From the NCBI GenBank assembly GCA_002780065.1, contig PEWQ01000024.1, forward strand, positions 1-37,696: DNA of 37,696 bases, in the 5' to 3' direction. The translations under genes and the position numbers were made by a program. This DNA is from Candidatus Hydrogenedentes bacterium CG07_land_8_20_14_0_80_42_17 (GTDB taxonomy: Bacteria; UBA8481). A model generated the notes under the pieces. It worked only from the letters and a program-made list of their open reading frames with translations, ran no database searches and had not been told where the DNA came from. Below, in pieces: positions 18,655 to 26,926 of this stretch (position 1 is its first letter; every line of letters starts with the position of its first letter).

Positions 18655-20202
18655 TCACTTCATTACGAACCTGAACGCTTCAGTATAGCCTTTGATTACA
18701 GTATGAATATTGATTTGTTCGCGAATTATTCTCTCTGATTCTCTTCCCATTTCATGACTGAGTTTAGGCTCTGACAAGATTTTGCTGATCTTAGCGCAGA
18801 GATCATCTAGATTTCCTTCTTCAAAATAAAATCCATTTTGCCCGTTGAATACAAGATGCTTTTCCGTTCCATCGCAAACTGAAAGAATAATTGGAAGCCC
18901 AAAACACATTGCTTCATTAATGGATATTCCGCCCATTCCTGCTAGAACATACACAGAGCTTGAGAGATAAAGTTTACCGAGTTCGTAAGGGTTGTATATT
19001 CCTCCTAAAAAAGAGATTCGTTCATTGACTTTTTCTTCTTCGGCAAGTTTTTTTAATCTTTCTTCTTCGGGGCCGTATCCGATTACCAGAAGTTCAATTT
19101 GATTAAATTTATCTTTTAATTTTGCAACTGCCTTTATCAGCAGATCGACTCGTTTCCACTCTACAAGTCGTCCTGTATGGACTATTCGCTGAATTTTTTT
19201 TTGAGGAGGCTGAGTTTCATTAAGCAGTTTATCTTTTACCTTAAATAACATTTCGGTATCAGGAGAGTTGTAGGTCAGAAAAATTCGTTCTTGTGGCACT
19301 CCATAAGTCTTTAAAATATTTCTGCCGGTTTCAACATAATGGACATGAGCATCTGGCATATTGAATAGCTTTTGAAAGCGTTTTAAAGTTTTAGCTCTAT
19401 AATATTTTTTTGCGAGTTTTGCAAGACATTCAAAGAAAGGATAGATATTCGGTTTCAGAGTTTTGAATGCTTTTGAATTTGACGGATCACGCGAAAAACA
19501 TTTTTTCAGCATGGTCTTTTTGACTTCACCTTCAGCTAACTGCGATAGATGATAATAAGCTCCAGCACTCAATTTTCGATTATGTGTTTGATCTTTCTCG
19601 ATTACTTTATTGAACAATGCTGTAGCTTCCGAATTCATTCCTTTAGATTCAAGTTCCGAAGCTGAGCGATAAATCGCAAGTAAATCCGAGGGCAATAATT
19701 CCTTTCTGAATAATTTTTTTTTGAATAAGGGATACAACAGCCATTCAATACCAGTTAGTACCGGTTTTGAGGCATCTTCTTTTTCCATTGATAAAAGAAG
19801 TTCTTCAGCAGTAGGTAGTCGAAATGGATGATCCTTGAGAATAAGTTTTATTCCAAGAAGTCTAATAAATACGTAGAACCATCTTTTATCTTTAATTCCT
19901 TCAAGATGATTTCTTACAGTGACAATTATGTCCGGCCGCTCTTTAATTATTACTTTAAATAGACCTTGAAAAAATTGTCCGTGCGTTGTTTCAATCTCGT
20001 CGAGTTTAATTATTTTGAAATTTGAATCCTCTTTTGTTTGATATACACCGGCTCCAACATGTTTAGTTTCTTTTGGTATAACATCAATAATTTCGAAATA
20101 AGGCAAATCGTTCAAACGGCTCAGCACATGGTTATAGTAATGAGGTATAGCTTGAAAGAGATAAATTATTTTCAACTTTCTATTTTTATTTTCCACTTGC
20201 AA
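18655..20202 (-). CDS. GT-B glycosyltransferase (GT4-like) with TPR-like internal insertion
   Basis: C-terminal IVHTGRLVEWKRVDLLIKAVAKLK, ISFLGGIYNPYELGKLYLSSSVYVLAGMGGISINEAMCFGLPIILS; TPR-like block between the two halves. Confidence 0.87.
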   Translation of the reverse strand: MQVENKNRKLKIIYLFQAIPHYYNHVLSRLNDLPYFEIIDVIPKETKHVGAGVYQTKEDSNFKIIKLDEIETTHGQFFQGLFKVIIKERPDIIVTVRNHLEGIKDKRWFYVFIRLLGIKLILKDHPFRLPTAEELLLSMEKEDASKPVLTGIEWLLYPLFKKKLFRKELLPSDLLAIYRSASELESKGMNSEATALFNKVIEKDQTHNRKLSAGAYYHLSQLAEGEVKKTMLKKCFSRDPSNSKAFKTLKPNIYPFFECLAKLAKKYYRAKTLKRFQKLFNMPDAHVHYVETGRNILKTYGVPQERIFLTYNSPDTEMLFKVKDKLLNETQPPQKKIQRIVHTGRLVEWKRVDLLIKAVAKLKDKFNQIELLVIGYGPEEERLKKLAEEEKVNERISFLGGIYNPYELGKLYLSSSVYVLAGMGGISINEAMCFGLPIILSVCDGTEKHLVFNGQNGFYFEEGNLDDLCAKISKILSEPKLSHEMGRESERIIREQINIHTVIKGYTEAFRFVMK

Positions 20203-21304
20203 ATTTTTTCTTCAATAAAATTGCGTGAGCAAAAAAATTAGTCGCCCAGTTCAAAATCATATTGGAACCGTAAACACCCCAGACAGGGTGTGAACCAGCA
20301 ATGCCTCCATGAATATTAGGATCGACTGAAGTTAAATCTTGAGTTTGCTTAACTCTTTCAATTAATCTTTTAGCCGCCTCAAGATAAGTTTCATCACCTG
20401 TCTTCTCAAATAATTTTAACCATACGATTGAAATTTGCATATCTCCTGTAAGACATGAGGAATGCTCATTTGATTCCCAATTTTCGTCAAAAGTGACCGG
20501 CAAAAATCCGTATGGAGGCACATCCGGCGATTTAGAAGACTCAATAAATTTATTTTTCAAGAGAGAAGATATATTTAAAACATTTTTATAGAGTCCATCA
20601 TCTTCAAGAAGCATAGAGGTTTCAAGAAGCCCTTCAAGTGTATATGCAATAAAATGCATATTAGGTCTTATAGGATTTATTGCGCACATCTTCTCGAACC
20701 ACCCATTATTTTTTTGCTGAGTTAATGCCCAGCGCACAAATTTACTTGCTGATTCTCGATATTTTCCATCGTGAGTGAGCGAATATAAATTCATAAGAGG
20801 CCATGCTACTCGCGAGTGATATACCTTTGGCCCGTCATAACTGCAGTTTGCCCATTTACCATCTTCGTCTTGCATCTTGACGATCCAATCGCCGGCGCGA
20901 ATAGCGGCATTTAGATATTTTTGAATTCCAGTTTCTTTGTAAAGTTCGCACCAACCTTCGATTATCTGTCCCGTATTGAAGACACGTGGATACTTATAAG
21001 TGATGTCGCCTGCAAGACAGCCGCCATTGTCGAGCTGAATCTCAATTTCCCAATCCCCCATTCGTACTGCGCGATCAAGATACGTTTTATCGTTTGTGCT
21101 TTTTGAATAAAGTAGAAATGTTGAGATTATGTATCCGGTTGTTTCAGGGTAAGCTAATCCCCATTTTTGTTCTTTAATGTTATAATGAGCTAAAACTCCG
21201 CCACAGCCTGAAATATTCTGCGCTCTCGCCAGCCAATCCATAGCTGCTTGAAGATGAATATCATCTGCTTGAGTTGAAAATAGTTCCGGAAACTTTTGAT
21301 TCAT
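20186..21304 (-). CDS. Predicted (alpha/alpha) toroid protein (glycoside hydrolase/epimerase-like fold), function unknown
   Basis: Repeating YPETTGYIISTFLLY...YLDRAVRMGDWEIEIQLDNGG...FNTGQIIEGWCELYKETGIQKYLNAAIRAGDWIVKMQDEDGKW...YHSRVAWPLMNLY units. Confidence 0.7.
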   Translation of the reverse strand: MNQKFPELFSTQADDIHLQAAMDWLARAQNISGCGGVLAHYNIKEQKWGLAYPETTGYIISTFLLYSKSTNDKTYLDRAVRMGDWEIEIQLDNGGCLAGDITYKYPRVFNTGQIIEGWCELYKETGIQKYLNAAIRAGDWIVKMQDEDGKWANCSYDGPKVYHSRVAWPLMNLYSLTHDGKYRESASKFVRWALTQQKNNGWFEKMCAINPIRPNMHFIAYTLEGLLETSMLLEDDGLYKNVLNISSLLKNKFIESSKSPDVPPYGFLPVTFDENWESNEHSSCLTGDMQISIVWLKLFEKTGDETYLEAAKRLIERVKQTQDLTSVDPNIHGGIAGSHPVWGVYGSNMILNWATNFFAHAILLKKKFASGK

Positions 21305-21876
21305 TTAATTGCCTCAAGAAAAAACATCTGTTCAGGTCTATTGTCGATCTCATTTATCTCTTTAATTCTGCTGTCACTAAATTTGCGCTCTTCGATAATC
21401 TTGAATCCCGCAGTTTTAAAAATATCTTTCAAAGTTTCAAAATCATACATGTATTTTCCACTCTTACCGCCGTAAGTTTCATAGCCGTAAAACCATGAGT
21501 TTATTTTGTCGCACATAGTTTTACCATGAAATCTTTCCTTGCCGTTTTCTAACTTTTGAAAGAAGAAGTTCCGGTCATTGCCGAGATAGTATTTTGCAAT
21601 TATTCTCATGTCTTGAGTTCCAAACCTTGCTATGCCGCCTGAAACCAAGATTCTGTGAACATCTTTTATTATCTCTTCCGCTCTTAGCCTAGTGAAGTAA
21701 TTAATTGCTGAGATACATACAACAATCTCCATAGAATTATCTGAAAACGGGAGCAATTCTTTTTCAAGGTCTATAACTACATCTGAAGATGGAAGGATGT
21801 CTACACTCCAATAACCGTCGATAGAAATTCCACCGCTCATCAGATTGACTTTTCGTTTCGAACTTAAATCTTTCAT
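21301..21876 (-). CDS. SAM-dependent methyltransferase-like protein
   Basis: VNLMSGGISIDGYWSVDILPSSDVVIDLEKELLPFSDNSMEIVVCISAINYFTRLRAEEIIKDVHRILVSGGI. Confidence 0.75.
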   Translation of the reverse strand: MKDLSSKRKVNLMSGGISIDGYWSVDILPSSDVVIDLEKELLPFSDNSMEIVVCISAINYFTRLRAEEIIKDVHRILVSGGIARFGTQDMRIIAKYYLGNDRNFFFQKLENGKERFHGKTMCDKINSWFYGYETYGGKSGKYMYDFETLKDIFKTAGFKIIEERKFSDSRIKEINEIDNRPEQMFFLEAIK

Positions 21877-21878
21877 AA

Positions 21879-22982
21879 CTATCTTTGCTCGTTCAAAAGT
21901 TTAATAATTCGTTTAGCTGTTCTGCCATCCCAAAGTTCAGGTCTGAACGGTACGGATTCTGAGTTCAAAGACTTTTTAATTATTTCAGGAATCTCTTCAA
22001 TTGTTTTAGCAAGTCTGTTTGTGCCTCCATTTTCAACGAGCGTTATAGGACGCTCTGTATTGCTTCTCACTGTCACACATGGTATTCCGGTTACGCAGGT
22101 TTCCTCCTGCAGACCGCCGCTGTCCGTGATTACGAGTCTTGACCTTAATAGAAGAGAAAGAGATTCGAGGTAGTCGAGAGGCTTTGAGATAATCCATTCT
22201 TTTTGACTTTCAATTGCTTTTATTCCGTCAATTCCTAAATTTTCTTTTGTTCTAGGATGCATCGGGAATAGCATTTTTAATCCATATTGCTTTGCAGTAT
22301 TTGTCAGAGCATTGAGAAGAGAGCGGAGGCGTGATGGATTATCTACATTTGACGGCCGATGCAAAGTGACAAGAGCATAAGTTTTTTCTGATAAATTGTA
22401 ATCAGCTAGAGTATTAATTTTCATAGCTTCTTCTTTCATCATATCAAGTGTATCAATCATAATATTTCCGACGAATTTTATTTTAGATTCATCAATGCCT
22501 TCAGTCTTAAGATTCTTTACTGCAAACTTATCCGGGGCAAAAAGAAGATATGATAGTCGATCGGTAATAATTCTGTTTATTTCTTCCGGCATTGTCTCGT
22601 CAAATGAGCGCAAACCCGCTTCAAGATGTGCAAGTCGTAAATTCAGGTTTCTTGCCAAAATCGAAGTTGCAACGGTTGAGTTAACATCTCCAACAGCGAC
22701 GACCCAATCGGGTTTTTCATCCAGGAAAATCTTCTCTGCTTTCGTGATTATTCTTCCAATTTGATTTGAAGGCGTGCCGCCGCTGATTTCTAGTTCGTAA
22801 TTAGCTTTTGGAATGTTAAAGAGTTTAAAGAAGACATCATTCATATTCGATTCGAAATGCTGTCCGGTATGAATTAATATGTGCTCAATATTTGAATGCA
22901 GAGAAATTTCACGCAATAGCGGCGAGATCTTCACGAAGTTTGGTCTTGCGGAAACAACTGTTAATATCTTCATACAGCTCAA
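21879..22982 (-). CDS. UDP-N-acetylglucosamine 2-epimerase (WecB/non-hydrolysing type)
   Basis: HTGQHFESNMNDVFF, VVAVGDVNSTVATSILA, HLEAGLRSFDETMPEEINRIITDRLS, DSGGLQEETCVTGIPCVTVRSNTERP. Confidence 0.94.
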   Translation of the reverse strand: MSCMKILTVVSARPNFVKISPLLREISLHSNIEHILIHTGQHFESNMNDVFFKLFNIPKANYELEISGGTPSNQIGRIITKAEKIFLDEKPDWVVAVGDVNSTVATSILARNLNLRLAHLEAGLRSFDETMPEEINRIITDRLSYLLFAPDKFAVKNLKTEGIDESKIKFVGNIMIDTLDMMKEEAMKINTLADYNLSEKTYALVTLHRPSNVDNPSRLRSLLNALTNTAKQYGLKMLFPMHPRTKENLGIDGIKAIESQKEWIISKPLDYLESLSLLLRSRLVITDSGGLQEETCVTGIPCVTVRSNTERPITLVENGGTNRLAKTIEEIPEIIKKSLNSESVPFRPELWDGRTAKRIIKLLNEQR

Positions 22983-23770
22983 ATCAATCCTTTGTATTCA
23001 CCGCCGTCAATTTGTATCACGGTTCCATTGACGTATCTTGATTCTGGAGAAGCAAGGAAAAGAACTGCGTTGGCAAAGTCATCAGGAGTTGCAATAAAAC
23101 CCGATGGAATACCGCTTTCGATTCTGTTTCGCATTTTTTCAGGAGATATTTTCTCTTCCTTTGCATCAAGTTTAATTAAATTTTCGAGTCTAGAAGTTGC
23201 AATTGCTCCGGGACATAATGAATTGACTGTTATTCCATCCTTTGCAACCTCGCGTGAAAGAGTTTTAGAAAAGCCAAGAATCGCGGCTCGAATTGCGTTT
23301 GAAAGCCCCATTCCTTCCGAAGGCGATTTTGCAAGAATAGACGTAATGTTAATTATTCTACCAAATTTATTTTGACGCATAATTGGAACTGATAGTCTAG
23401 TCATTCTTACAACACTTAGAAAGAGCGATTCAAATGCCGACTTCCAATCTTCATCGGATAATGTATCGAGTCTTCCCGGTTTTGGTCCACCTGTGTTATT
23501 GACAAGTATCTCAACCGAACCGAAAGTGTTGATAGCTTCATCAAAGGCATTTTTTATATCTTCGAATCGCGATAGGTCGCATTGAACAGTAAGTATTTTT
23601 GAAGCGCATTCTCGTATGAGCTCTTGTTCTGCGCGTTTGAGTTCATCATTGTTTCGCGCCAGAATTGTTACGTTGGCCCCTGAAACAGCTAACGCTTTTG
23701 CTGAAGCAAACCCCATTCCTTTCGATGCCCCGCATACAATTGCAGTTTTTCCGGTTAGATCTACTTTCAT
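22979..23770 (-). CDS. SDR-family oxidoreductase (atypical active site)
   Basis: GKTAIVCGASKGMGFASAKALA cofactor motif, ILVNNTGGP, C-terminal YVNGTVIQIDGGEYKG; YxxxK replaced by SNAIR. Confidence 0.92.
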   Translation of the reverse strand: MKVDLTGKTAIVCGASKGMGFASAKALAVSGANVTILARNNDELKRAEQELIRECASKILTVQCDLSRFEDIKNAFDEAINTFGSVEILVNNTGGPKPGRLDTLSDEDWKSAFESLFLSVVRMTRLSVPIMRQNKFGRIINITSILAKSPSEGMGLSNAIRAAILGFSKTLSREVAKDGITVNSLCPGAIATSRLENLIKLDAKEEKISPEKMRNRIESGIPSGFIATPDDFANAVLFLASPESRYVNGTVIQIDGGEYKGLI

Positions 23771-23794
23771 CTTCTTTATCCCTTTATCAATTTA

Positions 23795-23947
23795 TTGAAC
23801 CACTAATAAACATTATAAAACAAACCACTAATAAACACTAATATACACTAAAATTTTTATTTATTTATTTTAATAAATTTTTATAAATAATTTGTGTTGA
23901 TTAGTGTCCATTCGTGGTTCTTTTTTATTCTTGTCCATTCGCGATTA
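23795..23947. repeat. Nested long inverted repeat / palindromic element
   Basis: Left arm ACCACTAATAAACACTAATATACAC (about 23824-23848) pairs with right arm GTGTTGATTAGTGTCCATTCGTGGT (about 23894-23918) with a few mismatches. Outer partial copies at 23797-23816 and 23930-23947; AT-rich centre. Confidence 0.7.
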
Positions 23948-23953
23948 TTTTTA

Positions 23954-24970
23954 TTACTCTTCGAACATGTCAGGCTTGATAATAACATCTTCAGGTATTT
24001 CTTTTGACGTTTTTTTTCCTATTAGTTTTTTGTAATCAGTCGGAGCAATTCCGGTTCCCGGCAATTTATAAGTCAACAATTCTTCAGTAATTATAGTTCC
24101 TTTTGGAATTGCCTTTTTTGAAACTATGCTTTTTCTTTTAAATGTGCGGGTTGGATCTTCATCAGAAGTTTTTTTTGCGATTAAAGGTTTGAGCGCAGAT
24201 TCGGATTCCCGAATGTGTCTCACCATCGTCGAGAATTCATCGGGTTCCAGCGAAACCATCCAGTCGTCTCCGCGCAAAGCTCTGTTCAGTGTTATATGTT
24301 TTTCAATGACCTTTGCTCCTCGAGCAACAGCCGCAACTGACGGAATAATATCGGCAGTATGATCGCAATAACCCATTACCCCGCCGAATTTTTCGTTAAT
24401 AGCATTCATACGAGTAAGGTCGGCTTCTTCTATTGGAGTAGGATACCGTGTGTTCGTGTGATAGATACACCACTCTTCGAGCCCGTTGGCGCGCATTGAT
24501 TCGAATGCCGTTTGTATTTCATCGAAGGTGGCGGAACCTGTTGAAAAGAATATGGGTTTTTTTGAAGCCGCGCATCGCTCAAGCATTGGAAGATTAGTAA
24601 TATCTCCGGAACACAGTTTTACAAAGTCTATTCCTATTTGAAGAGCTAGTTCAAGACGGTCAAAATCCTCTACATTCAAAGAAAAAGCTAATCTAAATTT
24701 ATTCGCTTCGGCTTTTAAAAGCATTAATTGTTCTGTCGTTAATTCGCAATCTTTTAAATAAGCTACTCTTGCATCATTGTAAAATGATTTGATGACATAA
24801 GAATCTATCGGAGTGTGTTGGAAGGTAACGGCATTAGCGCCGCATTCAGCCGCGATTTTAATTATCTTCAAAGCATTTTCAAAACTATCTGCATGATTGT
24901 TTCCATTTTCAGCAATGATAAAACACGGTTCGTCTTCACCGACAAGTTTCGATCCGACTTTAAATTTCAT
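23954..24970 (-). CDS. Divergent N-acetylneuraminate synthase family protein (second NeuB paralog) with SAF domain
   Basis: CFIIAENGNNHADSFENALKIIKIAAECGANAVTFQ, FSTGSATFDEI, GYCDHTADIIPSVAAVARGAKVIEKHITL, SAF IPKGTIITEELLTYKLPGTGI. Confidence 0.9.
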   Translation of the reverse strand: MKFKVGSKLVGEDEPCFIIAENGNNHADSFENALKIIKIAAECGANAVTFQHTPIDSYVIKSFYNDARVAYLKDCELTTEQLMLLKAEANKFRLAFSLNVEDFDRLELALQIGIDFVKLCSGDITNLPMLERCAASKKPIFFSTGSATFDEIQTAFESMRANGLEEWCIYHTNTRYPTPIEEADLTRMNAINEKFGGVMGYCDHTADIIPSVAAVARGAKVIEKHITLNRALRGDDWMVSLEPDEFSTMVRHIRESESALKPLIAKKTSDEDPTRTFKRKSIVSKKAIPKGTIITEELLTYKLPGTGIAPTDYKKLIGKKTSKEIPEDVIIKPDMFEE

Positions 24971-25618
24971 TTATGCAAGGTATCTCACAAGCTGGAAAGC
25001 CTCAGCGTGAGCTACTCCGACCCTTTGGCCATTGTTTTTTGTTTCATTGAACCAGAACTGAAGCCAATCTTCTCCAAATTTTTTTATCTCTGCTTCGTGT
25101 GCTCGAATGGCTTTCATTTTTATTTCGATGAATTTGGAAATATCGACAAAGTAATTTGCATTGAACAGTTTTGTGTTCATGTAAAGATTGCTTTGATACA
25201 TAAAAATTCTTTGGATTTTTCTACCGGCATTCATTGTCGCTCTGCCGATTGCCTGATGGTCTTGATGAACGTCGCTATCCCAATGTGTATAGATAAGATC
25301 AATTTTATTGGAATCGATTATGCGGTTAATCTCTTCTATTAAATCGAATTCAAATTTAACCTGTTTCGTTTCTCTATTGAGACATAGCATTTCATAACCG
25401 ATAATTCGAGCAGCTTTTTTTCCTTCTCTGAGAGCAGTTTCCCGGGCTCGCATCAATTTTCCGTTGTAGTCCGTATATTTGGAATGTGTGACGATAAGAC
25501 CGATTACTTTGTCACCGTTTTTTATATGCTTTGCAAGAGTGCCTCCGCATCCGAGTTCAATGTCGTCGAAATGAGCTCCAATTGCCAGTACGTTGAGATC
25601 ATTTTTTTTCACGGTCAA
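24971..25618 (-). CDS. PIG-L / LmbE-like deacetylase
   Basis: NVLAIGAHFDDIELGCGGTLAKHIKNGDKV and YTHWDSDVHQDHQAIGRATMNA zinc-binding motifs; stop directly abuts the NeuB2 start (TAA-ATG). Confidence 0.93.
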   Translation of the reverse strand: MTVKKNDLNVLAIGAHFDDIELGCGGTLAKHIKNGDKVIGLIVTHSKYTDYNGKLMRARETALREGKKAARIIGYEMLCLNRETKQVKFEFDLIEEINRIIDSNKIDLIYTHWDSDVHQDHQAIGRATMNAGRKIQRIFMYQSNLYMNTKLFNANYFVDISKFIEIKMKAIRAHEAEIKKFGEDWLQFWFNETKNNGQRVGVAHAEAFQLVRYLA

Positions 25619-25668
25619 ACCTCCGTCTCTAGGTGTTACAGAGTGTAGTAATACAATAATTTAAAATC

Positions 25669-26817
25669 TTATTCCTGCGGTCGGAAAATAGAACTTCCAA
25701 TATGCGCTAAGTTTATTATTTTAACATTGATACTGCCATATTTTTTATTGAATGATTCTTTGACATTATTTGAAACTAATATATTTCTACCATGCGGATA
25801 TTTTTTTCGGAACACTATTAAATTTTTCGGATCAAAGTTATTATAATCCCATTTGCATTCAATTGCAGTTAACGATTTATTTTTTTCTAATTTTATAAAA
25901 TCAATTTCATGACCTATTTTGTCACGCCAGTAATATAGCTTGAGTGATTGAGAATATGCAATAAGTTCGCTGATTACCAAATGTTCAAAGAGTATTACTT
26001 TATCTTCATTATGAAGCTCATTCCATCCTTTGTAATATGCTACGAAACCTGTATCAAAAGCATACACTTTAGGCGCTGATATTATCTCTGATGATTTTTT
26101 TGTAGAATACGGACGGACAATATGAACAATCAATGTATTTTCTAGTATAGCGAGATAGTTAGCAATAGTAGTACGACTTACCTCACATGGTGTAGAAAAC
26201 TTATTAGCTTCAAAAATTCCGCCGCTCTTCGTAAATAATAGTTCAATGAAACGCTGAAACGAATTCTTCTGCTGAAGCCGAAAGAGTTCTTGTATATCTT
26301 TTGCCCAGAAAGAATCCAACCATTCCTGATAATCTGAATCAGTAATTCCTTTACTGAGGAAAAACGGAGGCAGACCTCCTTTAAGTAATCGATATTCTAA
26401 ATTATTATTTTTAAAATCAACCAAATCGTTTGAAATCATAGGTGTCAACCAGAGATTCTTTTTTCTACCGGTTAAAGTATCCTTAAATTTTTTAGAAGCA
26501 CCAAGCGTTGATGAACCTGTAGCAATAATTTTTGTTTGAGGATAATAATCTGCCGCTATTTTTAATATTTCAGAGGGATTAGATAAGCGATGAATTTCGT
26601 CAATAACCACTTTTTTACCTTTTATATGATCTAAGAATAGTTCGGGGTCTTGCATCCTTATTCGTATTCTAGGAAGTTCACAATCAAAATATTCGACGCC
26701 GGAAATGCTTTTGCAGAGATAAGTCTTTCCTACTCTTCTAACCCCCGCAAGCCATATAATGTTTTTTTCTTTCCAATATTTATTTACTAATTTCAACCAA
26801 AATGTTCTTTTTACCAT
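25669..26817 (-). CDS. AAA family ATPase with C-terminal DUF4143 (PD-(D/E)XK-like) domain
   Basis: Walker A AGVRRVGKT, Walker B KKVVIDEIHR, LTGRKKNLWLTPM, C-terminal GHEIDFI...TAIECKW. The track start (26865) lies inside a palindrome; MVKRTFWLKL at 26817 is the more natural start. Confidence 0.9.
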   Translation of the reverse strand: MVKRTFWLKLVNKYWKEKNIIWLAGVRRVGKTYLCKSISGVEYFDCELPRIRIRMQDPELFLDHIKGKKVVIDEIHRLSNPSEILKIAADYYPQTKIIATGSSTLGASKKFKDTLTGRKKNLWLTPMISNDLVDFKNNNLEYRLLKGGLPPFFLSKGITDSDYQEWLDSFWAKDIQELFRLQQKNSFQRFIELLFTKSGGIFEANKFSTPCEVSRTTIANYLAILENTLIVHIVRPYSTKKSSEIISAPKVYAFDTGFVAYYKGWNELHNEDKVILFEHLVISELIAYSQSLKLYYWRDKIGHEIDFIKLEKNKSLTAIECKWDYNNFDPKNLIVFRKKYPHGRNILVSNNVKESFNKKYGSINVKIINLAHIGSSIFRPQE

Positions 26818-26839
26818 ATTATATCTTATAGCATAAAGT

Positions 26840-26873
26840 TTTACTAAATGCAACTCTGTTTGCATTTAGTAAA
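26840..26873. promoter_or_regulatory. 14-bp perfect inverted repeat upstream of the AAA/DUF4143 gene
   Basis: TTTACTAAATGCAA (26840-26853) - CTCTGT - TTGCATTTAGTAAA (26860-26873). Confidence 0.7.
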
Positions 26874-26926
26874 TATAATACTAGAGCTTTTGAAAGACGC
26901 ATTTCTTAGTAATGAGATTGGCTCTA

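Noticed and set aside
22992-23375. 127-aa plus-strand ORF opposite the SDR gene (also 22495-22764, 6167-6577)
   Set aside because: Antisense shadow ORFs; no family features.
24815-25342. 175-aa plus-strand ORF overlapping NeuB2 and PIG-L
   Set aside because: Antisense to two motif-supported genes; Phe/Cys/Ser-rich composition typical of shadow ORFs.
25631-25655. Imperfect dyad GTGTTAC...GTAATAC downstream of the AAA/DUF4143 gene, considered as a partner of the 26840-26873 palindrome
   Set aside because: Only 6 of 7 positions match and the sequence is unrelated to TTTACTAAATGCAA.
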